From Aquatica leii (Eukaryota > Arthropoda > Insecta > Coleoptera > Lampyridae), in assembly GCA_035610365.1 (NCBI GenBank), contig CM069432.1, positions 267,527,177 through 267,591,176 of the forward strand: a stretch of DNA of 64,000 nt, given 5' to 3'. Below, in pieces: positions 32,166 to 45,261 of this stretch; the first letter of the stretch is position 1, and each line of letters opens with the position of its first letter. The notes under the pieces are model-generated. The model made no database searches. It saw only the letters and a list, made by a program, of their open reading frames with translations, and was not told where the DNA came from. Made by a program: the position numbers and the translations under genes.

Positions 32166-34180
32166 AGTAAAACAAAACCGCGTACTGTTTGCGACTGCGT
32201 AAAAAACTGTAATTTAGCTAATAAAATAGCAAAAACTTAGTAACGTTACTCTCAGAGAATAACAGTTACGTTTATTTAACGTCATTGGTTATTTATGGTT
32301 GGCTGTAACCATCCGCGGCAGTTATCATCGACATCAGTACGGAGAATTCCGGAATATAAAATTATGCAACTACAAAAACACAATTTTTTTGAATTAAAAT
32401 ATCTGTAATGAATATAATCGATTCTTTCGTTGTTGTTCTCCTTTTTGAGAATTGTTTTTTTGTTTAATAATTTAAATAACTGAAAGCATAAAATTGTTTA
32501 ATAAAATATTATACAATTAATTTTATAACATATATTTGAGTTTTATGTAGTAAATTATGTATTTACTTAAAAGCAGAAATTGTATAATTATTTTAAAAAC
32601 GTATACAAAAAAACCAAGTATAAAAATTGTTCAATAGGCGTCATTGTCGATACAAGATGGCACTACTAACCTTAAAGTGTCACTTTAATTTCACAGGCTG
32701 GTCATAACTACGATATTTGTGATTTCATCCGCCATAGTTATTGTTAAAATTATTTAGGGTAATTACTTTATATTTTTTTAATTAAAGAATCGTTAGATAT
32801 TGCGCCGAGTATATACTATTCGACGTTAGATTCATTTCGGTGCTTTGTTTGCGCCCACCTCGACATTTGCCTTTTTTCTTTATGAACGATTACACATCAA
32901 ATTCTATTATAATACCTACACATAATTGCACCTTAATCTTTAAATTAATTTCAGGTGAAGCTGCGTCTCTGGATGGATGAAAGTACCAGGCAGTAAGTAC
33001 AATTTAATTTGTAACACAAAAAAAATTATGAAAGTTTGATAGAATTGTTAGAGCATGAAAGTCTAAAATTGTAAGTACGGTTAATTCCTATTAGGTCACT
33101 TAATTCTAATAACGAAATTTGTTACATAAATTAGATTTTGTTTTGTAGTTAAAATGTTTATTTAAAAGAAAGCTGCGATTACTTTGTGCTAGGCACTTTG
33201 TGGATAAAAAAGTAGTTGTTCTAACTAAAAAGTAAATATTACGCGCATACGCAAACGCAGTGGGGCAGCACTGCGGGCGTCGTGACGGCGATAGACGTCG
33301 CATTAGTACCTTGATAAAGCGCGCTGAGCGAAGGCGCGCCCGCGTCTGCTAATTTTAGTTTCTGAATCAAAATGTAATTAGGTTTAATCTCAAAGTGATC
33401 GATCAATCAAAAACGACTTTGTAACCTTTTTACTTTACGTTTACTTTATGAGATAATTCGACCAAAGTAATTAACGTGGGCCGATGTACTTGGCCTTATA
33501 TATTGTTTCATTAACTCAAAAAAATTCTTTATTCGAAACGTGTTTCCGCTTGTGACTTTGTTGCCGAATTGGGTCTTAGTCCAAATTCGGCGACAACGTA
33601 CAAATACGGAAGCCGCACATTTATGAATGATATCGTAAAGTCAAATTTCGTTTGTTTCAGATAGTAAAAAAGGCCGATTTAAAAAAAGTGTAATTTTTGT
33701 TTAGACTTAGTGAGTGATTATTTTGTAATTAGTGTTAATGATCTGCTCGTTCTGCATTTTGGAATAATTGGAGATTTAAAAAAACGAGTCATGTCTAAAA
33801 CGATCAACGCGTATAGAATGTAAGTCTAAAAATAAATTTAAGAGCTTCGCGAGTTTTGCCTGATTGCTTTACGTTTTTTTGTTTATTGAGTATTCGTTCG
33901 ACGCTGCGAATTGGCTTGATTGTTGGCAATTTAGTACAAAGCTTGAGTTGGGATTGTTTTTGCTGGTTTAATTAAATTTCAGACCAAAACTGAATGCATG
34001 TCAGTTTCGGAAATTTCGTTGCACACTAACGGGAAAATCGAATTTTCCCACTTTCGTTTCTATAGTAACGTACTTTCAAAACTAATTCTAATTTTGACAC
34101 ATTAATTGACGTTGTTTGCCATATCAAACGTAAGTCGAAAAATCAATATCTGGAAGAAAATTGCTTAAAAAAATCAAGAT
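32166..34180. other. mostly unique interval; candidate 5' region of Klc
   Basis: No protein-coding ORF. It contains a possible 38-bp exon (32955-32992, preceded by TTAATTTCAG and followed by GTAAGT), a CpG-rich patch (33235-33350) in otherwise AT-rich DNA, and a possible donor GTAAGT at 33820. These features would fit a promoter and untranslated exons of the plus-strand Klc gene at 49356. There is no direct proof. Confidence 0.3.
33235..33350 (+). promoter_or_regulatory. CpG-rich patch, possible promoter
   Basis: About 14 CpG dinucleotides in 115 bp (for example GCGCGCTGAGCGAAGGCGCG), against a CpG-poor AT-rich background. It precedes a candidate untranslated exon that would end at 33819. 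Association with Klc is a guess from strand and order. Confidence 0.25.
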
Positions 34181-35816
34181 ACACATGTTGTAAACAATTG
34201 GTAACAACGGTATTTAATTCGTTTTTTAGTTCTGGCCAACGTTGATGTTTTAACCGTCTCTGTTTTGCGTCGTTTTTTACGAATAGGTCGAAATCAAACA
34301 CTCAATTTTTTTGATTTTTTGCTGTAGAACAATTTTTTTTTCAGGCTGAGATGATTTTAAAATCGTTATTCATTCTTTTAATTCCTACTTCTTCAGCTTT
34401 TGAATAATCGGTTTTTTAATCATCAGTGCTATAACGAATACATTAATATATTCTAACCAATGTCATGTACGTGCTGACACTGCAGTAAATATCAATTTCT
34501 TTCATGAATGTACCCGTAACACTTAATAATAAAAAACTTAAAATTGTACAAATACTAGATACCAATCTAAAAAAATATTTATGCGAATTATTATCTAAAT
34601 CGGTCGAGTAGTCTCCCAGGTATTTGTGATATTGATTTTGAAAATTAATTTTAGTTTTCATTTGAAAAAATCGATTTTAATATCTGACATATTTTCGCTG
34701 CGTTTTATTAAAACAAAAATACTCGTAATTTTTTTTTTGAGTGGCGATAATGAATGATGTGACAGGTTATTTGTTATTTAAACGGCAAAGTACTTCAGAC
34801 CTGTGATCTAAATTTTGACTAATACATAAAACAAATCGAAAAGTGGGAGATAATAATATTTGCTCACAATATTATCTAAATCGGTCGTTAGTCTCTTAAA
34901 TTCTATAATAATTATTCACGCATATTTTGATTTGATTCCGAAATTGATTGTTTTCTTTTATCGGTTTTTCTTACTTCTTTTTTTTAGTTCGTAATCTGCT
35001 TGGGAAATCATTTTTTTAACGAATTTAAAAATAGTTGCCGGGTTTCATAAATTCCAGGATAAGAATCATTATTCAGGTATACTTTGATTTGATTTAGAAA
35101 TTGATTATTTTCTTTTCCCGATTCTTCTTACTTTTTCAACCCTTGGTTTTACTCTTTGATGAGTGTGAGTTAATGAGATGTGTTTAACTAATGAATCATA
35201 ATTATTTTATTTGAATTGAAATTTGTTCTTCTTATGCTTCTCACTTGACTATAACAGTTTAGACTGTGTCTTAAATGCTAAATAAGCTTAATAAAATATA
35301 TATTTGCATAAAATCATTACATTGCTGCATTTCAACCGGAAGACTATAGGCGCTGTTGCTGCAGTATATACAATTTATCTTTTGAAGTAGAAAATACACG
35401 TATTTTTATTTCTGTATCTGCTTAGGAAATCATAACTTTTTTTAACGACTTTAAACTAATTAGACATTTAAAGGTGCAATATTTTAATGTAATATTTAAA
35501 TAAAATTGTCCTAAAGGAGATAGGTTTTGGTTTACGCCATACAGGATGTTTTATCTTTGTTATCTTCTTCTTATGCTTCTAAGTCAACTATAACAGCTCA
35601 GACTGTGTCTTAAATGCCAAGTTTAATAAAATATATATTTGCGTAAAAACATTACATTAGCGATTGCTGTTCGTACATAATTTAAAAATATTTGCCGAGT
35701 TTCTTAAATTCCAGAGTAATAATCATTATTCACGCATAGTTTGCTTTGATTTAGAAGTTGATTCTTTTCTTTTCTGGGTTCTTCCTACTTCTCCAACTTT
35801 CAAAGAATCGGTTGTA
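34180..35816 (+). repeat. tandem repeat array (units of about 400-650 bp), left part
   Basis: Divergent units recur with the marker GTTGCCGAGT-TTAAATTCCAGA-TAATAATCATTATTCACGCATA at about 35037 and 35688 and less clearly at 34890. Each unit also holds a CTTCTTACTT-TTCAA-CTTTGATGAG block, an AATAAAATATATATTTGC block and a GGCGCTGTTGCTGCAG block. No ORF spans a unit. The array is split by the DNA transposon that follows. Confidence 0.75.
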
Positions 35817-38800
35817 ATGAGGGGGAAATCGGTCCAAAACTTTCCTACACCAAATTCCCTTTCTAAGAAATAATTCCCTTCAATTCCCATTTAATTCACA
35901 CAATTCCCATTAAGTTCTCATCAATTCCCTTCTAATTCCCCACAATTCCCCTCAATTCCATTTTAATTCCTCTAAATTTCGTTTCAGTTCCCGTTCAATT
36001 TTCCTCCATTACTTTTAGGTTTCCTCTTAGTTTCCTTATACTTCATCCACAAATACTTTCACTACTACTTGTTGTGCAATTTAGTTACTCAAAGTTCAGT
36101 TCAAGTTTCTAAAATTTGCAGTTACACTACAATTTTCGTAAGTATCTAAATATATTCATTCAATTATATCATAAATTAGTGCCTAGAAGCGAGCCTTCAA
36201 GGATTGAATCGTCGAAATTTCAAATTGTAATTGATCTGCGAGATCTGCAATTTCATAATTTTGTTTAGTGTTATATTTAATTTTGTTTAGTGTTATTTTT
36301 TTATAATAATTAAAATGTATGAGGAATGAAAGTCATTGTACTTTAAAAAAACTCTTAGAAAAGATAAAAAAAATATTTTCTTTCTTACAAAAGCAATATA
36401 AATATTATAACAGGTACATTGGTATTACTATAATACTGTCTTTTTAGGTCTTTTTAATTTTCTAGAAATGACTGTTTTTTTGTTGTCGCTAATGCCTTTT
36501 TATTTCAAAGGGACATGAGTCTATTAAATCGACGGGTCCAATAAATACAAATTTTTTTTCTATCGTTTGGATATCATCCGATTTTGGCCAAAAAAATTGG
36601 TCGAGTTCCTCTTTCAGGAACTTAATGGTACATGCAGCTCTTTTGACAGGTTTTCTTCTTCTTTATTTTCTTCACTGTCATTAACGTTTTCTTCACTACA
36701 GTATTCCCTGGAATCATTCTCTTCCCAGATAACTTCATCTTCCTCATCTTTAGTTAGCTCTTCACTCGGTTCTTCATCTTCACTCTCGTCTTCACTGTTC
36801 TCGTCTTTTTTGTTTCGTTCTCGATAGGTTTTACGACTTCTTACATGAAAACGTTTAAGTCGGTCACTGCTGACCCTACCCTTTACTTCATTGAAATTGA
36901 TGTCAACCGAGATGTCAACATTATATGCAGAATTTTTTGGAATGTTCATGCCCAATTGTTTCACATCAGTGAAAGCTTTATCAAGCGCTTTGTTCGCAAC
37001 TTTTTTTATATCGATTTTTTCTATTTCTGCCTTCGTGATTAGGTTGTAGTTTGTACTACAACTATTTTTTTTATTTCCCTCGGAAAAGTAAATTGGTTCT
37101 GCAAATCATTCACAACTGAATGCCGAATGAAATTCTCTCTTTACGGTTGATGAACTCCATTATGCTGAAATTTACGATAGTGGAATAAGTTGAAGTCAAA
37201 GAGCGAGCAGCTCTAAAAAGACTTCCACATTGTTGACTGCTCCATAACCATGGACAAAACATATCAGAAGTTAATATTTGGTCACTGCTGTTTAAAGATT
37301 GCTTGAACATCTCTATTAATTTCAAGAACCATATTTTCCAAACGAGGCTTTCTAAAGTTTCCTTTTTATCTATAAGCGAATCGATTAAATAATTCATTAT
37401 TCTTAAGTACTGGCACGTAGCATCACTTTTTTCTACTTTTTTTAAAACTGAAATAACTTTTGGTTGCGCCATTTTCCTTGCGCTCTCATAATTCATTTCA
37501 TCTTCCGCATCGAGGTCAGATTTGACTAGTCCATGTTGGTCCTTGGAGAATTTAGCGATTAGCATCATCAAATGATCAACTGTCGCTTGAAACTTCCCGA
37601 TTGGTAACAATATATTTTTTTTAGTAGGCAAGTTTTCAGTCTAGCAATTATATGCGTCGGATCTTGCATGAAGCAAATGTCACTTTCTGTGTTGATGAGG
37701 CGATACCAAGGCATGTCTTTGGCAGCTTTTTGAATTGGATTAAGAAATCTCGAATTTATTTTCATGGCCTTCAATAGCCTAGTGTCTCCGTCAGATCCAA
37801 CTCCTAGAATTTTTATGCCAAACTTTGATGTAATATAGTTTTCCATCGCATAATCACGTCTTGATTTGTGAATCTGTGCCAAAAGTCATGACACAAAAGG
37901 CTGGTGCTTTAGGGTCCAACGGTTGGGCCATTACAACATAAGCATAATCGGCCCTTGGAGCTGTTTCGAAATATCGTTCCATATCTGCGGCCGAGTTCGC
38001 AGTATTTTTTGGCATTTCGTTTTCCAATGGTAAAGCAAATCTCATCATTTTATTAGTTTTAGGGCAATATTGAATTTTTAGTGTGATTCTTGTCCCATCT
38101 TCTGATAACCACACAACCTTCGGCAGTTTTCTCTCTTCAAGGAAGTTATTGAGTCCTTCAAAATTTAAAGCTCCTTCTTCGGTTGAAATGGTTGTTTTAC
38201 TTTTAAATCTGTAGAGCGCTGAGAGTTCTTCATCAAAATTATTTTTCTTTTTATCACTATTTTGACAAGCCACCTTAACTAAGTGACTTAAGAGCGTATT
38301 TGGACTTCCACTCGCTGATGGGGATGAGGCCGAGGTCGAGGGTAACACGTCATGGATTATTGTCGTCAGTTCAGGGTTATTGTTTATGACTGCCTCAACT
38401 TGGCTAATTATAGGCAAGAATGAAGTAATTTTTAATTGATTGGGTATCTCCCTTTCCTTCTTCTTTCTGTATTTTACTGTTTTCCATTTAGTTTGCTGGG
38501 GAATTCTTGGCTCAGTAGTCAATTCATTATTAATTGAGCTCTAGATCTCCGATCGTAGTGATGTATTATTGTCATTTGAAGTATCTTGACTAGATGAAAG
38601 ATTCTCAGTTAAATTTTCACCATAATTTTCCGTAGTATAGTCTTTAGTGAAACTATGAAAGGAATTGATGTGTGAGAGTTCATTATTACTCTTGTCGTTA
38701 CTCCACTGATCAATTTGATTTTTATTATTTGTCGTCTCAGGCTGGTTAAAAGCATTAGTAAGTATTTGTGATGGTCTTCTGGAGAAAGTGCTTGCTTCAT

Positions 38801-40443
38801 GTGGAATCGGATGCGAAATCCCAGGTGAAATTATTTTATTTTCTAGACTACAATTTTTTTATTACTGTATCTCGAGCTGGATGCACTTTTCGATGGTGAT
38901 TGCTGAATTTTGAATGAAAAGTCTGTCATCTTTGCCTGCTTATTCGGCTTATCCCTCGGCTTATCCACTTCTTTACTATCTTTAATAGGTCTTTTTCTAT
39001 TACTAGAATCACTAAGATCGGGATTATGTCATGTTTTCTCCACTGTTCTTCACAAATTTTAGTCTTGGCTCAATTTTTTAAAGCTTTAAATATGATGGCA
39101 CTTTCTTCAGTCAACCCTGACCGAAATTCTGGAGCATCCTGTTTATTCACAATCTCGAACTTATTTCCAATCGAGCTTCCAACCGACTTTTTGTTTATTT
39201 TAATTTGACTTTGAGGCTCAGTCATGCTAGCTTTATCTTGGGTTTCTTTAGCATTACTCAAACACTCAGCTATACCCAGCAAGAGCTTTTTATGACCATC
39301 AAGTATTTTAAATCTGATATGGTTACTCCAGAATTGGAGGCCATAATATTTCGAAAAATCAGTTGGATCAATATAACTTGGGAGCTCATCCCTAGCAAAT
39401 TGTTCGATTTTATTTATATCTTCGATAGCAATATTTCTCAAGCTATATAGGTTGTCGAAACCAGATATTATCAAAAGATTTTTCAAATGATCAGGGATTT
39501 TGCTTTCTAGCTTAATTTCAATACTTTCAAAAATTTGTTGGTCCATCTGAAAAGAAAACGAATTGGAGTGATATTTGCCTTATATCGTGTGAAATATTTC
39601 TAACTCGATTTATAACTTTTTGCAAACCACTAGGAGAAAGTGTATGCAAGCCGAGCACCTATGTAAAAAAGTAACTGGGGTGTACCAAATTTATCAAGCT
39701 AAATAACTATTGGATATCGTTAATATCATGCCGATTGTCATTGTTGAAAATTTTTGTGATTTATTTTTTACGTTCATTGATTCCTTTGATTCAATCAGTT
39801 TGTGGATGGAAGCTCTAGTTTTTATACCTCAATATGATTTCAAAAATTTTCAAATTATTTTTTGTCAAAAACCGTATCTTAATACTGAATGAAGCTTAAA
39901 GATTTTTATTTCAGAAATGCAATGAATAGTTGAGGGATTACCTGTATAAAACATTAATAATGAAATTATAGGAACAGTAGCGACAAAGGTGGTGAGCTAA
40001 AGAAGTTGCCAACCTCTTTTTTAACTCCATTCCTCGATTGAAACGACTGTTGTTAATAAAAGAGGTATGTCGATTTCGTTTGCACTCGACTGTACATACA
40101 TGCAGAAATAAAAATACATGCTACTTTAATATTACTATTCTCACGTAATGTATGTATTATAAAAAAAAGTCCTAAAAATGCATAAATAAAGCACAAAACA
40201 TACCTTATCGTTTTCAAAAGTGCAGCACCACACTTGAACAGTATGCACAGATAGGCACAGTTACGACACGTGGTAGTTTGAGGTTATGGAAGAATAATAA
40301 GAGCATGCGCAGTGAACTATTCAATTCCTCCCCAATTCCCATTCAATTCCCCAAAATTCTCATTCAATTCCTCTAAATTCCCATTCAGTTCCCCTTCAAT
40401 TCCCAGATCACCTACACCAAATTCCCTAACGATTTCCCCCTTG
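35817..40443. mobile_element. 4.6-kb DNA transposon of uncertain superfamily
   Basis: The ends carry inverted GGGGGAAATCG (35821-35831 and CGATTTCCCCC at 40430-40440). The flanks duplicate GGTTGTA (35810-35816; 40444-40450), possibly 8 bp with one mismatch; undisturbed array units read ATCGGTTGTACTCTCTG at this point, which shows the empty site. Inside each end is an array of CAATTCCC-type words (35845-36000 and 40320-40425), both in the same orientation, including a shared CCTACACCAAATTCCCT. The minus strand encodes one long transposase-like reading with several frameshifts. Non-coding: 36001-36600 and 39550-40310, where no other ORF is convincing. Confidence 0.75.
36600..39546 (-). pseudogene. 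transposase-like protein of the 4.6-kb DNA transposon, frameshifted
   Basis: Reading on the minus strand starts with MDQQIFESIE at 39546. The N-terminal part (39546-39070) has a SAM/helix-hairpin-like segment (LKNLLIISGFDNLYSLRNI, EDINKIEQFARDEL) and an FKILDGHKKLLL motif. A Ser/Asn-rich linker follows (39060-38540). The core (38522-37110) has ILGVGSDGDTRLLKAM, CFMQDPTHIIARLKTCLLK, ILLPIGKFQATVDHLMMLI and SQQCGSLFRAARSLTSTYST. The tail is acidic (DENSEDESEDEEPSEE, about 36780). Frame changes near 37865 and 37625 (the latter in an A-run) and near 39060 break it. I recall similar SDGD/QDPxH proteins as anonymous predictions in animals, but cannot name a superfamily. The conserved Asp/His words would suit an RNase H-fold nuclease. 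Confidence 0.6.
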
Positions 40444-40450
40444 GGTTGTA

Positions 40451-43029
40451 CTCTCTGATGAGCGTGAGTTATGTTTAAGTAATGCTTCATAAATGTTTTA
40501 TCTGAATTGAAATTTGTTCTCTCTCTGTTATGCTTCTAACTCGACCAGGCAGCTCACACTGTGTCTTAAATGCTAAATAAGTTTAATATAATATATATTT
40601 GCAAAAAATCATTCCTTTTTTGCATTTCAACCGGAAGACTGTAAGCGCTGTTGCTGCAGTGCATACAATTTATGTTTTGAAGGAGAAAATACTTTTTTTT
40701 TAGTTCTTAATCTGCTTAGGAAATCAACTTTTTTTTAACGAATTGATACTAATTAGACATTTCAAGGTTCAAAGTTTTAACGAACTATTTAATTAAAATT
40801 GTCTGAAAAGAGTGACAGGTTTTGCTTTACGCTATTAGTTTTTTTTCTTTGCATTATAACAAGCTATGAAGAGTAAAACTCGTATTGCCGTTTGTATATA
40901 ATTTTAGAAATAGTTGCCGAGTCTCCTAAATTCCAGAATAATAACCATTATTCACGCATACTTTAATTTGATTTAGAAATTGAGTCTTTTTCGGTTCTTA
41001 TTTCTTCAACTCTCCAAGAATAGGTTTTACCCTCGGTTTTACCCTTTGATGAGTGAAAGTTAGTGAGTTGTTAGGTTTAACTAATGCTTCATAAATGTAT
41101 TATTTGAATTATTTGTTCTTCTTCGTATGCTTCTAACTTGACTATAACAACTCAGACTGCGTTTTAAATGCTAAATAAGTTTAATAAAATATATATTTGC
41201 GTAAAATTATTACATTGTTGCATTTTAACCGATAGACTGTAGGCGCTGTCGCTGCTGTACATACAATTTACATTGCTGCATACAATTGATCTTTTGAAGT
41301 AGAAAATAGACTTTTTTTATTATTTAGTTCTTAATCTTCTTAAGAAATTATCGCTTTATTTTAACGAATTTAAATTAATTAGACATTTAAAGGTGCAAAA
41401 TTTTAACGAAATGGTGTTTAAATAAAATTGTCTCAAAAGAGTAATACGATATACAGGATATTTTATCTTTGTGTTACAGCAAGTCAAGAAGAGTGAAACT
41501 GGTAGCGATTTCTGTTTGTATATAATTTAAAAATAGTTGCTGAGTCTCTTCAATTCCAGAGTAATATTCATTATTTGCGCGTACTTTGATTTGATTTAGA
41601 AGTTGATTTTCTTTTTTTCTGAATTCTTACATTCTCCACTCTCAAAGGATCGGTTGTACTCTCTGATGAGCGTGAGTTGTTATGTTTTTTGTTCTCTTTC
41701 TTGTGCTTCTAACTTGACTATAATAACTCGGACTGCGTCTTAAAAGCTAAATACGTTTAATAAAACATATATTTCCATTACATTGTGGCATTTCAACCAA
41801 TAGACCGTAGGCGCTGTTGCTGCAGTACATACAATTTATTTTTTGAAGTAGAATACACGTTTTTTTAGTTTTTAATCTGTTTAGAAAACCATAACTTTTT
41901 CTAAAGAATTTAGACTAATTAGACGTTTAAAGTTAGAAAGTTTTAACGAAATGGTGTTCAAATAACATTTTCTGAAAAGAGTGATAGGTGTTGGTTTACG
42001 ATATACAGGATGTTTTCATCTTTGCGTTACAGTAAGTCATGAAGAGTGAAACTCGTAGCAAATGCTGTTTGTATATAATTTTAAAAATAGTTGTCAAGTC
42101 CCTTAAATTCCAGAATAATCATTATTCACGCATAGTTTGATTTGATTTGCAAATTGATTGATCAAAGAATTGGTTTTACTCTTTAGTGAGTGTAAGTTGG
42201 TGAATTAGATTTAACTAATGCTTCATAAAAGGTATTATTTGAATTGAAATTCGTTTACCTTCTTATGCTTTTAACTCGACTATAGCAGCTCCGAATGCTT
42301 AATAAGTTTTATAAAATATATATTTGCGAAAAATCATTACATTGCTGCATTTCAACCGATGTGCTGCAGCACATATAATTTATTTTTTGAAGTAGAAAAT
42401 ATAGGTTTTTATTTCTTAATCTGCTTAGGAAATTATCTCTTTTTTTAACGAATTTAAACTAATTAGACATTTAAAGGTGCCAAATTTTAACGAAATGACG
42501 TTTAAATGAAACTGTCCGCAATACAGGATCTTTTTATTTGCGTTACAGCAAGCCATGAAGACTGGAACTCGTAGCGATTCTTGTTTATATATAATTTTAA
42601 AATAGTTGCCGAGTTTTTTAAATTCCAGAGTAATAATAATTTTTTTTCTAGCTTCTTACTTCTTCAACTCTCAAAGAATCAGTTGTATTCTCTGATCAGC
42701 GTAAGTTAGTGAGTTATGTTTAACTAATGCTTCATAAATGTATTATTTGAATTGTTTGTTTTTAAAATCATTAAATTGCTGCATCTCAACCGATAGGGCG
42801 TAGGGCCTGTTGCTGCAGTACATACAATTGATCTTTTGAAGTAGAAAATATACTTTTTTTTAGTTCTTTAGTCTTTATTCGAACGAATTTAAATTTATTA
42901 GACAGGTGTTTAAATAAAATTATCTGAAAATAGCAATACGATATACAGGATGTTTCATCATTGTGTGACAGCAAACCATAAACAAACTCGTAGTGATTGC
43001 TGTTTGTATTTGTAGCCGAGTTAATCATT
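40451..43029 (+). repeat. tandem repeat array, right part
   Basis: Continuation of the array interrupted at 35816. The GCCGAGT-AAATTCCAGA marker recurs at about 40914, 41536, 42090, 42605 and 43015, spacings about 622, 554, 515 and 410 bp. Units differ by internal deletions. Conserved blocks include AATAAAATATATATTTGC, CATTTCAACCGATAGAC and GGCGCTGTTGCTGCAG. The array ends where the solo LTR at 43030 inserts. Confidence 0.75.
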
Positions 43030-44300
43030 TGTTACAAGCTTTTTGGTTTTATAAACCTTGCACGGCCAACTCACAATAGTCGGAGGTAGGGGAAGTTCAC
43101 AGAAACACAAAAAATATGCTTAAGGGCGCCAGAGCTGATCCAAAGTAATACTTCTGTCTCGCTCACGACAAACGGTTCAAACTTGTAACTCAATTGAAGG
43201 TTCGTAATCCTTGCACTCGGCTGTTCGAGTAGCCCAAAATTAGTTTGTAGATAACAATAACCACAGGACAGAGAAAACTAACAAGGAAGCTTAACGATTT
43301 TAATCACTTTAAGATGTGAATGGCAAACATTAACAAGAATATATGAATTTTCTACATTCATCCGTACTTGTAAGATTTTTTTAAATATAATTAACAAATA
43401 TCACAGCTTGCTTTAGTAGCGCAGTAACTTGACAAATGTACGCTAAATGCGTCAACCTTAAATACTAAAATGACTAACAATCTGCATTAACAAGTGAGGA
43501 GACTTTGATTTAGTAATCACATAAAATTTACTAGATTATATCGCAATTCTCATACATGAATGCCTGTAGTATCGGCAACACACACTACATATGAAAATTA
43601 TGTCGAAAAGGACAGCACCGAAAGTCCCAGAATAAATATGTTTTCCCTCACAGCATGCGATACAGTTATGAAATGTTTAAGATTACCTTATGGGTATATA
43701 AGCAATAACGTAGTTACGATGATTAACATTAAATATAATTCTGTGAATAAACTTTCGTGATCCCGATATAAAAGTCAAACAAGTAACTCACCCCAAAATC
43801 CAGTTTCCACTTTCACGTAGAAAACGTTTTCTCGTCAGTAGCCTGTAATAAATAGTGAAAAGCAAATCGGATCACAATCTAGTTCACACAGAACAAAAGC
43901 TAAAAGAAATAGTATTAATAAGTCATTAAATGTTATATAAAAACCCGCTACATCGTGTACTGTAAGGACTAATCTTAACACAGGTGGCTGATAACACAAT
44001 CGACTAATACACCATTCCTTTATTGAAAACGTACATGTGCTCGAATCGGATAGAAAATGGCCTGTGACGACTCAAATATTTTATACACGTAATGTAATTA
44101 CAATTTGATTTCCATTATTCCGGATGGTGTTGGAAGAAAAATTACTTAAGACCCACCGACCATTTTAGACAATCGACAGCTTCGAAAGTTTGTCGTAAAA
44201 ATGACAGTCGCGAGCAAAAATCGGTAGAGGGCGTCAAAACCGGAATCTAATTTCAATTCAATATACAGAGTCGTCCGTAATGAAAATTTCGTACGTAACA
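43030..44300. mobile_element. solo LTR (1,271 bp), family 1, second copy
   Basis: Begins TGTTACAAGC and ends GTACGTAACA, with a 4-bp direct duplication CATT (43026-43029 and 44301-44304). It matches the solo LTR at 5307-6841 over both ends (for example CACGGCCAACTCACAATAGTCGG and GGGCGCCAGAGCT), with internal length differences of about 260 bp. The 66-codon ORF at 43560 is not convincing. 44305-44930 beyond it holds no recognisable feature. Confidence 0.9.
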
Positions 44301-44929
44301 CATTTTAATAAATTGATTGTTATGACCATGTTGTCCTTTGTGTTTTTTTGTAAAATAACATTTACTTTACATTGCTACTACTTTTCTGAAACTCTTTGAA
44401 ACTAAATCTATATTAAAAAAAGTTCTTGAGTGCATTCTTATGAATAATGAGAGAATCGGTTCTGATTCGTTCTATAGAACACTAGCGACACTGCAGTTGG
44501 TATTGAACTCGTATTTAACGTATTTGATATTTTTGTTGCATTGTTGCAAATTTAGCATCATCATCGGAATTTAGTTTGCTTTGTAAGTGTCTTATTAAAG
44601 CAAATGTGACGTTTTTTTGTTTTTACTCGCTTCGTTGATAATTTTTCAGACATTTCACAACGTCAGATTAATAGGTGTCGACTTGTTCAACATTTAAAGC
44701 TGTAATTTGAGCAGTCTCGTATCGAATCTTGGTGTTCAATCAAAGGTTTACGACAATGGTCTTAAAATGCATCTCGATTTATGAGTTAAGTTAATACGGG
44801 CTATAGATACATTAAAGAATACTATGCTAACCGTTTCGAGTAGCGTAGGTATTTAAAACAACTAGCTAGGCGTTGCTGGTCGCTGTTGGTTTTAGCTTCG
44901 GATATTAGCGTCTTTATATGAGTCTTTTC

Positions 44930-45261
44930 TTGCATCGGACGATGATGAGGTGTGTGTATAGATATCGATCGGTGTGCGTCCTTTTTCTCTATACTGTATG
45001 TTGCAGCTTTCCCTATTAGGTTTTCTTCACCACTACGCCCAGCTAAAGTAGATTTCCATTTGTCTCTTTCTTCATGGTAAACTTGAATGAATTGTAGTTT
45101 CTCTTCTCAGTGCTGTCATATCACAAATGTGCTGTCGACAAATCGTATGGCTTCTTCTTCAAATGCTTTCATAAAAAAATTGGTTATTACTTCCCATGGC
45201 TGTTCTAACTTTCTGTTAGCACAAGAAATGCGTCGTTGACAAGCATAGCTGGTTGTGTGTA
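44930..45261 (-). mobile_element. Penelope-like element, RT fragment
   Basis: Minus-strand reading in broken frames gives MGS---FFMKAFEEEAI, then RFVDSTFVI (usual YVDDTFVIW), then EEKLQFIQVYHEE. These are the Penelope RT blocks around the catalytic YVDD box; here one Asp has changed to Ser. The pogo element that starts at 45262 cuts it. The GIY-YIG piece on the other side of pogo (48120-48330) is on the opposite strand, so the two do not belong to one simple copy. Confidence 0.55.
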
